64,000 nt of DNA. Origin: Verrucomicrobiota bacterium. Its GTDB lineage: Bacteria; Verrucomicrobiota; Kiritimatiellia; CAIQIC01; JAGNIJ01. Under the pieces are notes generated by a model. The model was not told the DNA's origin and made no database searches. It worked only from the letters and a program-made list of their open reading frames with translations. The translations under genes were made by a program, and so were the position numbers. The stretch spans positions 248,001 to 312,000 of the forward strand of contig JAKLGK010000004.1 of the NCBI GenBank assembly GCA_022710725.1, written 5' to 3'. The first letter of the stretch is position 1. Each line of letters opens with the position of its first letter. This document shows positions 25,155 through 34,466 of this stretch, piece by piece.

Positions 25155-26362
25155 ACCTTCGCCTCCCTTCGACGCTCGCGCTTCTCCTGCTCGCCGCGTC
25201 CGCGGGCGCCGCCCCGTTGAGTTTCGAGGCGCCCGAGGAGCCGTTTGTCCTGGACGAGGAGCAGGCCCTCACCAACGAGTTATGGCTGGTCGCCCCGGCC
25301 GCGGATATCCGCGGGGCGGTGCAGGACGACCTGTTCGCGGTCGGCGGAACGCTGCTCGTGGCCGGCGCCATGGGCCGCGATGTCTGGGCCCTCGGCAACG
25401 AGGTCGACCTGACCGGGCGCGCGGCCGGCCACGCGCGGCTGCTGGGCCGCGCCCTCGACATCCGCGGCTCGGTCGCCGGCAACCTGATCGGGCTTGGCGG
25501 GTCCGTCGGCCTGGCCGCCGACAGCGAGGTGGGCGGCGACGCGGTGCTGGTCGGCGAGGACGTGACCGTCGAGGGCCGGATCGGGGGGCGCGCGCAGATC
25601 TACGCGCAGCGGGCCACGCTGAGCGGACGGTTCGGCGGCACGGTCCGCCTGTACGCGAACGATATCGTGGTGCATCCCGGCACGGAGATCCGCGGCGACC
25701 TGGAGTACACGTCGTCGCGCGACCTGATCCTCGACGAACGGGTCGCGCTGACGGGCCAGCTGATCCGGAAGGAGGCGGCGGCCCCCGCCCTCCGCTCGAC
25801 GCCGGCGAGCTGGAGCGAGGCGCTCTCCATCCAGCTGCTCCTGTTCTCCGCGGCCCTGCTGGTGGCCCTGCCGTTCCTGGCGGTGTTCCCGGGCTACGCG
25901 GGCCGGGCGGTCCGCCTGCTGCGGCAGTCGGGATGGAAATGCGCGCTGGCCGGGGTGGCCGCCTTCGCGCTGTTCCCCATGGCGGCGCTCATTCTCCCGC
26001 TGACCATCGTCGGCATCCCGCTGGCCGTGGTCCTGCTGCTGCTGTTCATCCTGCTGCTCTACGCGAGCAAGTTCATCCTGGCGCTGGCGGTCGGCGGATG
26101 GCTCCTGCGGCGGCGCGGGGCGCTGTCGTTCGGGCGGGCGATATCCACGCTGGCCGTGGGGCTCGCGCTGCTCTACGGCCTGGTCAACGTGCCGGGGATG
26201 GGCCTGGCCATCGGGCTGATCATCCTGTGGCTGGGCCTGGGCAGCCTGGTCCTGGCGGCCCTGGCGCCGCCGTCCGACGGGGCCGCCGAGCCCCCGCCCC
26301 TGCCGGAGCCGGCGGGCGGGCCGCCGCCCGTTCCACCTTTCCCGGGAAGCAAGCAACCCTGA
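25151..26362 (+). CDS. Bactofilin-like repeat protein with C-terminal membrane domain
   Basis: A 403-residue protein. Signal peptide 1-19 (LLLLAASAGAA). Residues 35-195 are short repeats of the V.G.V.GDV type seen in polymer-forming cytoskeletal (bactofilin-like) proteins. Residues 220-375 hold about five membrane helices. A Pro-rich tail ends the protein. The repeats sit on the outer side of the membrane if the signal peptide is used, which is unlike cytoplasmic bactofilins. The gene starts inside the stop of the short NfeD gene and ends 16 bases before floA, so it belongs to the microdomain cluster. Confidence 0.78.
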   Translation: MNLRLPSTLALLLLAASAGAAPLSFEAPEEPFVLDEEQALTNELWLVAPAADIRGAVQDDLFAVGGTLLVAGAMGRDVWALGNEVDLTGRAAGHARLLGRALDIRGSVAGNLIGLGGSVGLAADSEVGGDAVLVGEDVTVEGRIGGRAQIYAQRATLSGRFGGTVRLYANDIVVHPGTEIRGDLEYTSSRDLILDERVALTGQLIRKEAAAPALRSTPASWSEALSIQLLLFSAALLVALPFLAVFPGYAGRAVRLLRQSGWKCALAGVAAFALFPMAALILPLTIVGIPLAVVLLLLFILLLYASKFILALAVGGWLLRRRGALSFGRAISTLAVGLALLYGLVNVPGMGLAIGLIILWLGLGSLVLAALAPPSDGAAEPPPLPEPAGGPPPVPPFPGSKQP

Positions 26363-26378
26363 ATAAAGGAGTCGTGTC

Positions 26379-27404
26379 ATGCTGACGCAAGTGGTCACCG
26401 TGTTGTTCGTCCTGCTCGCCATCGCGGTCCTGGTCCTGATCGGCCTGTTCTTCTACTTCCTGAAGGTCTGGATCCGCGCGGCGATGTCCGGCGCCCGGGT
26501 CAGCCTCTTCAACCTCGTCGGGATGAAGCTGCGCCGCGTGCCGCCCACCCTGATCGTCGATGCGCGCATCCGCATGGTGAAGGCCGGGATGGACCTGCAA
26601 ACGGATCCGCTGGAGGCCCACTACCTGGCCGGCGGCAACGTGATCAACGTCGTCCAGGCCCTGATCGCCGCCGACAAGGCCAACATTGACTTGAGCTTCC
26701 AGCGCGCGGCGGCCATTGACCTCGCCGGCCGCGACGTCTACGACGCCGTGCGCACGAGCGTCAATCCGAAGGTCATCGACTGCCCCGACCCGGCCAAGGG
26801 CACGACCATGCTCGACGCCGTGGCCAAGGACGGCATCCGCCTGCTCGTCAAGGCCCGCGTGACCGTGCGCGCGAACCTCGAGCGCCTCGTCGGCGGCGCG
26901 ACCGAGGACACCATTATCGCCCGCGTCGGCCAGGGCATCGTCAGCGCCATCGGCTCCTCGCTCTCCTATAAGGACGTGCTGGAGAACCCGGACCACATCA
27001 GCCGCAAGGTGCTGGACAGCGGCTTGGATTCCCAGACCGCCTTCGAGATCGTATCCATCGACATCGCGGACATCAGCGTCGCCGGCACGGGCGCGCGGGA
27101 CGTCGCCAACGTCGGCGCCATGCTTGAGACCGAGCGCGCCGAGGCGGACAAGAAGCTGCGCCAGGCCGAGGCCGAGGGCCGCCGGGCCATGGCCATCGCG
27201 GCCGAGCAGGAGATGCGCGCCCGCGTGCAGGAGATGCAGGCCAAGGTCGTCGAGGCCCAGGCCGAGATTCCGCAGGCCATCGGCCACGCCATGCGCGCCG
27301 GCAAGCTGGGGGTCATGGATCTCATGCGCATGCAGAACATCATGGCGGACACCTCGATGCGGGAGTCGCTCGCCGAGGGCGGGCACGAGACGCCGAAATC
27401 CTGA
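26379..27404 (+). CDS. floA: Flotillin-like protein FloA
   Basis: A 341-residue SPFH-domain protein of the YqfA/FloA class. An N-terminal membrane hairpin (residues 4-28) is followed by the SPFH domain ([17 protein letters not shown] region to about 235) and an EA-rich coiled-coil stalk ([20 protein letters not shown] region). FloA proteins assemble into membrane microdomains that organise signalling and secretion complexes. ATAAAGGAG precedes the ATG by eight to nine bases. Position after two nfeD genes fits the known partnership. Confidence 0.94.
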   Translation: MLTQVVTVLFVLLAIAVLVLIGLFFYFLKVWIRAAMSGARVSLFNLVGMKLRRVPPTLIVDARIRMVKAGMDLQTDPLEAHYLAGGNVINVVQALIAADKANIDLSFQRAAAIDLAGRDVYDAVRTSVNPKVIDCPDPAKGTTMLDAVAKDGIRLLVKARVTVRANLERLVGGATEDTIIARVGQGIVSAIGSSLSYKDVLENPDHISRKVLDSGLDSQTAFEIVSIDIADISVAGTGARDVANVGAMLETERAEADKKLRQAEAEGRRAMAIAAEQEMRARVQEMQAKVVEAQAEIPQAIGHAMRAGKLGVMDLMRMQNIMADTSMRESLAEGGHETPKS

Positions 27405-27433
27405 CGGGGCCGTTCGTAAAGAGGAGCGCGCGG

Positions 27434-28039
27434 GTGAAACATCTGTTGGCGGACAGCGCGTACGAGAGCCTGTTCTGGCTGGTGATGGCGATCGTCTGGG
27501 TCGTCGTGCAGGTCATCGCCCGCGCCACGAAGCAGCAGCTGCGCAAGGGCGCCGCGCCGCGCCCGACGCCGGCCGCCGCCAAATCGGAATCCAGCCTGGA
27601 GGAATTCCTCCGCTCGCTGGGGGCCGAGCCGCTGCTGCCGCCCAAGCCGGCGCAGGAGCTGGAGCCCGTGCCGGAAGCCGCGCCCGAGCCGGAGCCCGCC
27701 CCGGCCATCCGGATACGCAAGCGCAGGGCCCCGCGACCCGCTGAGCCCATCGCGCCGGCGGCGGAGACTCCGCCCCCGCCCGCCGCCCTGCCCCGCCTGG
27801 CGCCCGAGGCCTGCGTCATGGCGGAGGGCCGGCGGATGCGCGGGATGATGGTCATCCCGAAGATCCCCGTGGTCCGGGTGCAGGGCCTCCGGGTGCCGTC
27901 GCTGTCCTTCACCGGAACGACCGTCAACAATATCCGGCCCGGGCCGGATCGGTTCCCGCTGAAAGGGCGCGAGGCCCTGCGCCTGGCGATGCTTCACCGC
28001 CTGATCCTCGAGCCGCCGCACAACATCCATCCATTGTAA
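27434..28039 (+). CDS. Membrane-anchored proline-rich protein, unknown
   Basis: A 201-residue protein with one membrane helix (residues 13-29, LFWLVMAIVWVVVQVIA), a long Pro/Glu/Ala-rich linker (about 60-130), and a small C-terminal domain of about 60 residues. I do not recognise the family. The start is a GTG with GAGGAG seven bases upstream, 29 bases after floA, so it is probably the last gene of the nfeD-floA cluster. Confidence 0.72.
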   Translation: MKHLLADSAYESLFWLVMAIVWVVVQVIARATKQQLRKGAAPRPTPAAAKSESSLEEFLRSLGAEPLLPPKPAQELEPVPEAAPEPEPAPAIRIRKRRAPRPAEPIAPAAETPPPPAALPRLAPEACVMAEGRRMRGMMVIPKIPVVRVQGLRVPSLSFTGTTVNNIRPGPDRFPLKGREALRLAMLHRLILEPPHNIHPL

Positions 28040-28077
28040 CATCCCGCCCCGCAGCAGGATGCGCATCCGCTCCTCCC

Positions 28078-28114
28078 TCTTCAGGAAGAATCAAACCGAT
28101 CCTTCGACTGAAGA
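28078..28114. terminator. Imperfect inverted repeat after the floA cluster
   Basis: TCTTCAGGAAG pairs with CTTCGACTGAAGA across a 13-base loop, with a two-base bulge, 38 bases after the last stop. No T-run. Confidence 0.35.
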
Positions 28115-28204
28115 GTGCATTCGGCACGAGTAACGGCGCCGCGCGGCCCGAGCCGCGAACGAGACAACCGCCCCGTGTCCGATGAACACAACAAAGGGAC
28201 AACG

Positions 28205-29890
28205 ATGCACTCGAATCGATGGCGGCGGACGATCGGTTATCTCTGCGCGGTATTGACCGCGGGCGGAATTTCGAAAGCGACGGCCCAGGAGTTGATCGCA
28301 TGGGACAGCGCGGCCGATCCGGTCTATGACGGCTCCTGGTGCGATCGCCAGGAGGGAGGCGGGGGCTGGACCACGCCCTGGATGCTGTGGACCCGCGACA
28401 CCGGCAGTTGCGGATACTTCCTGCAGACCTCCACGTCCAACGGCGATGGCGACCGGACGGGGGACGGGGACATCGACACCAACGGCCGGGCCTGGGGCCT
28501 GTTCGCGCGGGACGGCGTCACGGCCTGGGCGCTGCGGGGATTCGCCCCGCTCACGCCCTGGGACACCCTGTGCCTCTCCATGGACAACGGCTGGATCGAC
28601 GGCGACGGCGTCGTGGGGATGGGGTTGCAGACCTCCGACTACCAGAATCGCGTCGAATTCTACTTCGTGGCCGGCATGGCCCACTACATCCTTCACGACG
28701 GCGACGGGCCCCGCGACACGGGCATCCCGTTCACGGACGAAGGCCTGCGGCTGCTCTTCTCCATCGTGGACGGCCAGCGCTATATCCTGACGGTCATCGA
28801 GAGGGAGACCGGCATCGCCCGCACGTTCTCCGGGCGGCTCTCGGGCGAGGCGAATGCGGCCATCGAACTGGTCCGTTTCTTCAACTACAACGCCAACGCG
28901 TTCGGCGCCGACGGCGCGCCTCGCGATCTCTATGTCAACAGCCTCGCCCTCTACACGATGCGGCCGGACGCGGACGAGCGCGCCCCGCAGATCGAACTCC
29001 TGGGGTCCTCCATGGTGACGATCGAGTGCGGGACCGCCTTCGCCGACCCCGGCGCCCGGGCGTTCGACGACATGGACGGGGATCTGTCCGATCGGATCGC
29101 GACGAGCAGCGACCTGAACGTCCGCCGGCCCGGCGCGTACACCGTGACCTACCGCGTCGCGGACGCGGCGGGCAACGAGGGCGTCGCCACGCGGACGGTG
29201 CGGGTGGTGGACACCATCGCGCCCACCCTCTCGCGTGTGTCCGACCAGACCGTGGTTCCAAGCACCAGCGCCGTGCTGGCCCCGGTATTCTTTCGGGCTC
29301 CGACGGCGACGGACAACTCGGACTCCGTGAGCGTGGTCTGCGTGCCCGCGCCCGGGAGCTTCCTGGCGCCGGGCGCACACACGGTCACTTGCACCGCCAC
29401 CGATTCCTCGGGCAACCGAAGCCAGTTCGTTTTCCGCGTAACGGTCCTGCCCTTCCTGCGCGTAGCTTTCCAAGCGCCGATCCAGGACGATAACAAGGCG
29501 GACGACATCGAGAAGGACGCCGACCAGGCGAATCTCTTCCGAGTCGGCGTCCCGATGCCGCACATCGTCAAACTCTACGACTGCAAGGGCCGCGATGTCA
29601 CGGCCGCCGTAGCGCCCCTGGTGAAGCTCCAGCTCAACGTCACGGAGCGCGAGCAACGGGGCGCGGGCTCGGTGCAGGTCGCGGATCCGCCGGAGAAGGC
29701 TTCGGTGGTGGGCGGCGCGAAGGGGGCCATGGCGCCGGTCGGCGACACGTTCCAGTTCAATCTCGATACGCAGACATTCGAGGCCGGGACGCAAAACAAC
29801 GCCCGGTTCTTCCGATCCCTCGTCCGCGCGGCCTACGTCGCCGTGCCGGGAGTCTTCTTTGAGGAGGACGCCATGCTGGAGAGCCGCTGA
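28205..29890 (+). CDS. Exported protein with Ig-like (DUF5011/HYR) domains
   Basis: A 561-residue secreted protein. Signal peptide about 1-26 (GYLCAVLTAGGISKATA). A Gly/Trp/Asp-rich domain of about 230 residues is followed by a DUF5011-like Ig domain (APQIELLGSSMVTIECG to RTVRVVD) and an HYR-like domain (APTLSRVSDQTVV to FVFRVTVLPF), then a C-terminal domain of about 140 residues (DCKGRDVTAAVAPLVKLQLNV) possibly linked to post-dockerin proteins. The start ATG follows AAAGGGA; an earlier in-frame ATG lacks an SD. No enzymatic motif is visible; adhesion or surface binding is plausible. Confidence 0.72.
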   Translation: MHSNRWRRTIGYLCAVLTAGGISKATAQELIAWDSAADPVYDGSWCDRQEGGGGWTTPWMLWTRDTGSCGYFLQTSTSNGDGDRTGDGDIDTNGRAWGLFARDGVTAWALRGFAPLTPWDTLCLSMDNGWIDGDGVVGMGLQTSDYQNRVEFYFVAGMAHYILHDGDGPRDTGIPFTDEGLRLLFSIVDGQRYILTVIERETGIARTFSGRLSGEANAAIELVRFFNYNANAFGADGAPRDLYVNSLALYTMRPDADERAPQIELLGSSMVTIECGTAFADPGARAFDDMDGDLSDRIATSSDLNVRRPGAYTVTYRVADAAGNEGVATRTVRVVDTIAPTLSRVSDQTVVPSTSAVLAPVFFRAPTATDNSDSVSVVCVPAPGSFLAPGAHTVTCTATDSSGNRSQFVFRVTVLPFLRVAFQAPIQDDNKADDIEKDADQANLFRVGVPMPHIVKLYDCKGRDVTAAVAPLVKLQLNVTEREQRGAGSVQVADPPEKASVVGGAKGAMAPVGDTFQFNLDTQTFEAGTQNNARFFRSLVRAAYVAVPGVFFEEDAMLESR

Positions 29891-29940
29891 CGAACAGCCC
29901 GGGAAGCCCAGCCGACATTCGCGGGCATGGAGGCGGCCGC

Positions 29941-29969
29941 TTGCCAAACGGTCGCCTTCACCCTATAAA
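29941..29969 (+). promoter_or_regulatory. tRNA-Leu promoter
   Basis: TTGCCA, 17 bases, TATAAA. Predicted start 29976, 11 bases before the mature tRNA end. Confidence 0.7.
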
Positions 29970-29986
29970 CGGGGCTGCTCGCAAAA

Positions 29987-30069
29987 GCCGGAGTGGCGGA
30001 ATGGCAGACGCACTGGACTCAAAATCCAGCGCCTTTACGGGCGTGAGGGTTCAACTCCCTCCTCCGGCA
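29987..30069 (+). tRNA. tRNA-Leu (anticodon CAA)
   Basis: Acceptor strands GCCGGAG / CTCCGGC, anticodon stem CTGGA / TCCAG with loop CTCAAAA giving CAA, a long class II variable arm, and a GGGTTCAACTCCC T-arm. The 3' CCA is not encoded. Confidence 0.95.
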
Positions 30070-30134
30070 TATCCTGCAAACAATGATTGAAAGCGTCTTG
30101 GTCAACAAGGACAGGTCCGTTCTGAACACCCCGC

Positions 30135-30158
30135 CTCGGCGTACCTCCGCTCGCCGAG
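30135..30158. terminator. Hairpin between tRNA-Leu and a convergent gene
   Basis: CTCGGCG / CGCCGAG with a ten-base loop, between tRNA-Leu (plus) and the SPASM radical SAM gene (minus). It could end either transcript, but lacks a T-run. Confidence 0.35.
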
Positions 30159-30198
30159 CAACACGAAATCGTCCGCCGCGCGCTGCGTGCGTCCAGCG

Positions 30199-31386
30199 CT
30201 ATCTCTTCAGCAGCCCGCGGATCGCCCGGGCGTCCGCGAAACCGCGCGCCACGCAACCGACCAACCGGTAGGAGGTCAGCAGGCTGGGGATGGCCTCGCA
30301 GGCGTTCCAGCAGATCGGGCACTGGCCCCGGTCGATCAGGCGGCGGGTGTCCCGCACGAGTTCGCCGCGGAGCAGCGCGGCGATGCCGTCCTTGAAATGC
30401 CCGAGCTTGCGGCTCCACACGATGCACGGATAGAGGAAGCCGTACGGGTCCATGTACAGCGAGTTGCGCGTGGCGGAGCAGTGCATGACCAGCTTCGTCG
30501 GCTGGTCCAGGAACCCGGGGATCTCCCGGAGGAAGAACACGCGGTACATGCTCTTCAGCCGCTGCAGGAGGCGCAGGTCGTCCTCCTTCAGGCGCGCCAG
30601 GGCATACTCGATGTCGTTCCGGGCCAGCGCGCGGAACTCCTCCTCCGACACCCGGCCGACGGCCTTGTCCGGGCTGAACGCCGTCTGGTAGAGCCCGCCG
30701 GTATGCTCCAGCCCGAACCCCACGTCGCCCATGTTCAGCCCGAGCGGGCGCAGCACATCCCGGTCGAAGGTCTCCAGCTTCCCGGCGTTGCGGTAGGAGA
30801 TCGTGTAGCTGATCTTCGCCTCGACGTTGGGGCGCGTTTCGGACAGCTTGCGCAGGCCCGCCAGGGTGCTGACGGCCGTTTCGTAGGCGTCGTCGCGCCC
30901 GCGGATGAAGTTGTGGTTGTCCCGCGTGCCGTCCAGGCTGACGCCGATGGCCACGATCTGCCTCGGCATGGCCCGCGCGACCTTCTCGACGCTCTCGACG
31001 ATGCGGTCGGTCAGGAGCCCGTTGGTGGTGATGACGACGGACGACAACCTGGGGCAGATGCGCGCGGCGTCGCCCAGGATGTCGGGCATGTCCTGGCGCA
31101 GGAACGGCTCCCCGCCGGTCCAGTCCAGGTACAGCAGGCTGGTCCGGAGTTGCTCGAAGATGTTCTGGAAATCCGCGCGGGTGAGTTCCTCGTCCAGCTT
31201 CGCCTTGGCCTTGCGGTACACCTGCCAGATGTCGCACATCTTGCAACGGTGGTTGCAGAGGAACGTCGAGGCCACGGTCAGCTTCATGGGCAGCAGTTTC
31301 TCGCGCAGGAACGGAACGCGATACCGCATGAAACGCTTGCCGAGTTCGGTGTACATACTCATACTGGCCAGCCGGTTGCCTCTCAT
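30199..31386 (-). CDS. Radical SAM/SPASM domain protein
   Basis: A 395-residue enzyme with the radical SAM cluster motif CNHRCKMC (C44, C48, C51), the TGGEPFL motif and ITTNG, and a C-terminal SPASM-like set of cysteines (CSATRNSLYMDPYG ... YPC ... CPICWNACEA). Proteins of this class modify peptides, build cofactors or act on sugars; the target here is unknown and no precursor peptide gene is adjacent. On the minus strand a TTGCGC, 16 bases, TATACT promoter ends only four bases before the ATG. It is divergent from the GltD-like oxidoreductase gene, with 54 bases between starts. Confidence 0.86.
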   Translation of the reverse strand: MRGNRLASMSMYTELGKRFMRYRVPFLREKLLPMKLTVASTFLCNHRCKMCDIWQVYRKAKAKLDEELTRADFQNIFEQLRTSLLYLDWTGGEPFLRQDMPDILGDAARICPRLSSVVITTNGLLTDRIVESVEKVARAMPRQIVAIGVSLDGTRDNHNFIRGRDDAYETAVSTLAGLRKLSETRPNVEAKISYTISYRNAGKLETFDRDVLRPLGLNMGDVGFGLEHTGGLYQTAFSPDKAVGRVSEEEFRALARNDIEYALARLKEDDLRLLQRLKSMYRVFFLREIPGFLDQPTKLVMHCSATRNSLYMDPYGFLYPCIVWSRKLGHFKDGIAALLRGELVRDTRRLIDRGQCPICWNACEAIPSLLTSYRLVGCVARGFADARAIRGLLKR

Positions 31387-31440
31387 GCGCAGTATACGTC
31401 AAAGACGCTCGCGCGCAATGGCCATTCGGGAGCCGGGCCC

Positions 31441-33162
31441 ATGAGCGCGCCCGCCGACCGGGTCGAACGCTGGCGCCAGGACGCCCTGTCGGTGCGGACC
31501 GGAACGGGCGCGCACCCGAAGGATTTCGACTGGCTGGCGAAGAGCATCCCCTGCCAGGCCGCCTGCCCGGCCCGAACCGACGTCCCGGCGTACCTCGACG
31601 CCATCGCGCAGGGCCGCTTTGACGAGGCCTACCGCATCAACCTGGCGGACAACGTGTTCCCGGCGGTGCTGGGCCGCGTCTGCACGCGCCCCTGCGAGCC
31701 CGCCTGCCGGCACGGCTGGGAAGAATTGGGAAGCCCGGTGGCCATCTGCTTCTCCAAGCGGTCCGCCGCGGACTTCCAGGACCGCCGGGAGCCGGTCACG
31801 CTGGACCCGGTTTTCGGGCCCAGCGGGAAAAGCGTGGCCGTGGTCGGCGGCGGGCCCGCCGGCCTGTCGGCCGCCCGCGAGTTGGCGCGGTGGGGACACC
31901 GGGTGACCGTCTACGAGCGCGAGAGCGAGCCGGGCGGCCTGCTGGTCCAGGGCATCCCCCGGTTCCGCCTGCCCCGGGAGGCGGTGGCGCGCGAGATTGA
32001 ACAGGTCCGCCTGTGCGGGGTCCGTATCCTGTGCAGCCAGCCGGTCGGCGCCGATCCCTCGCTCGATACCCTGCTCTCGTCCTTCGACGCCGTGATCGTG
32101 GCCGCGGGCGCGCAACGCCTCCACACCCTGCCCCTGCCCGGTTCCGAGTTGGGGGGCCTCCGGCACGGGCTCGCTTTCCTGCGCGAGATGAATGCCGGGG
32201 GCCGATCGAAGCCGGGCGACCGCGTGGTCGTGATCGGCGGCGGGTTCACGGCGGTGGACTGCGCGCGCGCGGCCCGCCGGCTGGGCGCCTCCTCGGTCCG
32301 CGTCCTCTACCGGCGCTCCGAAGAGGAAATGCACATCACGCCCGGCGAGATCCGCGAAATGAAGGACGAAGGCATCTCGTTCGAAACGCAGGCGGCGCCG
32401 GTGTCCTTTTCCGGGAGCGGGGGCCGTATCGAAAGCGCGCGGTTCATCCGGACGCGCATACAGGACGGCCCGGGCGGGGGGCGGCGGGATCCCCTCCCCG
32501 TCCCCGGCAGCGAGTTCGACATCGCGTGCGACGCCGTGCTCCTGGCGATCGGGCAGGCCCCCGACACAGCCTGGCTCGCGGGCCGGACCGAGCCCCGGCT
32601 GTTCACGGCGGGCGACTTTGCGTCCGGCTCGGATTCCCTGATTCACGCCATCGCCGACGGCAAGGCGGCGGCCCGCCGGCTGGACCTGTTCCTCATGGGC
32701 GCCGCACGCCTGCGCGACGTCGCGGAGATCGTCCACGCGCGCCGCACCGGCCGCACGCGGGCGATGGACGAGATCCCGCGGCAGGAGATGCCCGTCCTGC
32801 CGCTCCCGGCCCGGTTGCCGGAGGCGGAAGTCGAGACGGGATTCGACCGGGCGGCGGCTCAACGCGAGGCGCAGCGCTGTTACCTGTGCCACTACAAGTT
32901 CGAGATCGACAACGACTACTGCATCTACTGCGATCGCTGCCTGAAAGCAAAGCCGCTGCCCGACTGCATCGTCAAGGTGAGCCGCCTGGTCCACGACGAG
33001 CAGGACCGCATCGCGGGCTTCATCCCGTCCACCGGGCCCGAGGATTACCGGATGCTCTACATCGATTCCTCGAAGTGCATCCGCTGCGGGGCGTGCCGCG
33101 ACGTGTGCCCCATGGCCTGCATCTCCCTCCAGCGCGCAAGCTGGCGCGCCGCGAACGCATGA
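31441..33162 (+). CDS. GltD-like FAD/4Fe-4S oxidoreductase
   Basis: A 573-residue protein of the glutamate-synthase small-subunit type. The N-terminal 4Fe-4S domain has C37/C41-type CQAACPARTDVPAYL and CTRPCEPAC. FAD (VAVVGGGPAGLSAA) and NAD(P)H (VVVIGGGFTAVDCA) Rossmann motifs follow. The C-terminal 110 residues add more cysteines (CYLCHYKF ... CIYCDRCLK) and a ferredoxin motif CIRCGACRDVCPMAC. It should move electrons between NAD(P)H and a ferredoxin-like partner. The start is an ATG with no strong SD; the frame extends upstream as a shadow of the divergent gene. Its stop overlaps the next ATG. Confidence 0.85.
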   Translation: MSAPADRVERWRQDALSVRTGTGAHPKDFDWLAKSIPCQAACPARTDVPAYLDAIAQGRFDEAYRINLADNVFPAVLGRVCTRPCEPACRHGWEELGSPVAICFSKRSAADFQDRREPVTLDPVFGPSGKSVAVVGGGPAGLSAARELARWGHRVTVYERESEPGGLLVQGIPRFRLPREAVAREIEQVRLCGVRILCSQPVGADPSLDTLLSSFDAVIVAAGAQRLHTLPLPGSELGGLRHGLAFLREMNAGGRSKPGDRVVVIGGGFTAVDCARAARRLGASSVRVLYRRSEEEMHITPGEIREMKDEGISFETQAAPVSFSGSGGRIESARFIRTRIQDGPGGGRRDPLPVPGSEFDIACDAVLLAIGQAPDTAWLAGRTEPRLFTAGDFASGSDSLIHAIADGKAAARRLDLFLMGAARLRDVAEIVHARRTGRTRAMDEIPRQEMPVLPLPARLPEAEVETGFDRAAAQREAQRCYLCHYKFEIDNDYCIYCDRCLKAKPLPDCIVKVSRLVHDEQDRIAGFIPSTGPEDYRMLYIDSSKCIRCGACRDVCPMACISLQRASWRAANA

Positions 33163-34466
33163 CCGACGCCACCCCATCCGGGCCGGGCCCGAAAAGGCTC
33201 GTGGAGGCGGGCATCGCCCTCCTCGTTGTGGCCGCCGCACTCCTCCTCGCCACCCCCGCGTGGCGTCCCCCGAAGCTCTTTCCCGACTCCCTGACCTACA
33301 TCCAGTGGGACCCGATCCGGCCGCCGGCCTACTGCGCCTTCGTCGCCCTCTTCGGGCAGGGCGCCGCGCTCGTCCAGGTCCAGAGCCTGCTGTCGCTGCT
33401 CTCGTGGGCATTCGCCGGGTGGATGCTGGGGCGGGGCGCGGGCCTTTTCCTGCTGACGCTTCTCGCCATGAGCTTGCCGGTGGCCCAATGGAACCTCATG
33501 CTGCTGTCCGAGTCCTTCTCGTACTCGCTGGTCATGCTGGCCATCGGCCTGACCCTGCGGTTGCTCCGGAAGTGGTCCTGGGGCGGGTTCGCCGCCTGGG
33601 TCGCTGTCGCCGCGCTCCTGTCGTTCGCGCGCCTTTCCAATCTCTTCATCACGCCCTTCCTGGCGCTTCCCTTCCTGGCCCGCGCCCGGACGGCATGGCG
33701 GGCCATGGGTGCGGCTTCGCTGGCCCTGTTCCTCGCGGGGCTATGGATGAGCGCGACGCGCGGGGCGGACTTCGAGCGCATGGAATTAAGCAACGTGATC
33801 ATGGGCCGCATCCTTCCCGACCCGGAGGCGCGGGCGTTTTTCCACGCGCGCGGGATGCCGCTGGACGAGCGGGTGATGTCCTACAGCGGACGCCTGCGAA
33901 GCCGCGCTTACCGCGAGCTCTGGGCGCGGGCGCCGGAGTTCAGGGCCTGGCTCACGCCGGAAGGGATGCGGACCTACCGGGCCTGGCTGCTGCGCGACGG
34001 CGCCGCGTTCCGGGCCGCCTGGCGGGCGCTGGCGGAAGGCGACAGCGGCATCGGGAATTGCCTGGGGTACGGCGGGGACGTGGCCCCGCGCCCGGTCGCC
34101 GCGCGGCTGCTCCCGTTCTACCTGTGGCTCGGGAAACTCCCGCCCGCGCTGTGGCTGGCCCTGATGCTGCTTCTCCCCCTGCTCGATCGTTGGCGGGACG
34201 GCCCGCTGTCTCCTCGCTCGCTCCTCCTGCCGGCGCTCGCGACGGCCGCCTATGCCCAGGCCTTTATCTGCTTCCACGGCGATGCGGACGAGGTGCCCCG
34301 CCACATGCTGATCGTCGGACTCCTGTATCGCGTGACGATCCTCGCCGGCCTGTGCGGCGCGGTCCGGCTGGCGGCCGGCCTGTTCGCGGGGCGGAAGCGG
34401 GAAGCGGCCCCGCTTCCGCCATCCGGCCAAGCATCAGCGCAGGAATTCGCCGTACAAGACCGATGA
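33159..34466 (+). CDS. Polytopic membrane protein, possibly GT-C-like
   Basis: A 435-residue protein with about nine predicted membrane helices. The loop after the first helix (FPDSLTYIQWDPIRPPAYCAF) resembles the acidic first loop of GT-C membrane glycosyltransferases, in which a D and RPP-Y pattern is common, but I cannot assign a family. A large extracytoplasmic domain of about 100 residues lies between helices near 190-300. The ATG overlaps the stop of the oxidoreductase gene. The 3' end overlaps the 3' end of the opposite-strand beta-helix gene by 33 bases. Confidence 0.72.
   Translation: MTDATPSGPGPKRLVEAGIALLVVAAALLLATPAWRPPKLFPDSLTYIQWDPIRPPAYCAFVALFGQGAALVQVQSLLSLLSWAFAGWMLGRGAGLFLLTLLAMSLPVAQWNLMLLSESFSYSLVMLAIGLTLRLLRKWSWGGFAAWVAVAALLSFARLSNLFITPFLALPFLARARTAWRAMGAASLALFLAGLWMSATRGADFERMELSNVIMGRILPDPEARAFFHARGMPLDERVMSYSGRLRSRAYRELWARAPEFRAWLTPEGMRTYRAWLLRDGAAFRAAWRALAEGDSGIGNCLGYGGDVAPRPVAARLLPFYLWLGKLPPALWLALMLLLPLLDRWRDGPLSPRSLLLPALATAAYAQAFICFHGDADEVPRHMLIVGLLYRVTILAGLCGAVRLAAGLFAGRKREAAPLPPSGQASAQEFAVQDR

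Noticed and set aside
30187..31440. Upstream extension of the GltD-like gene
   Set aside because: It lies antisense to the SPASM radical SAM gene, and the translation is shadow-like.
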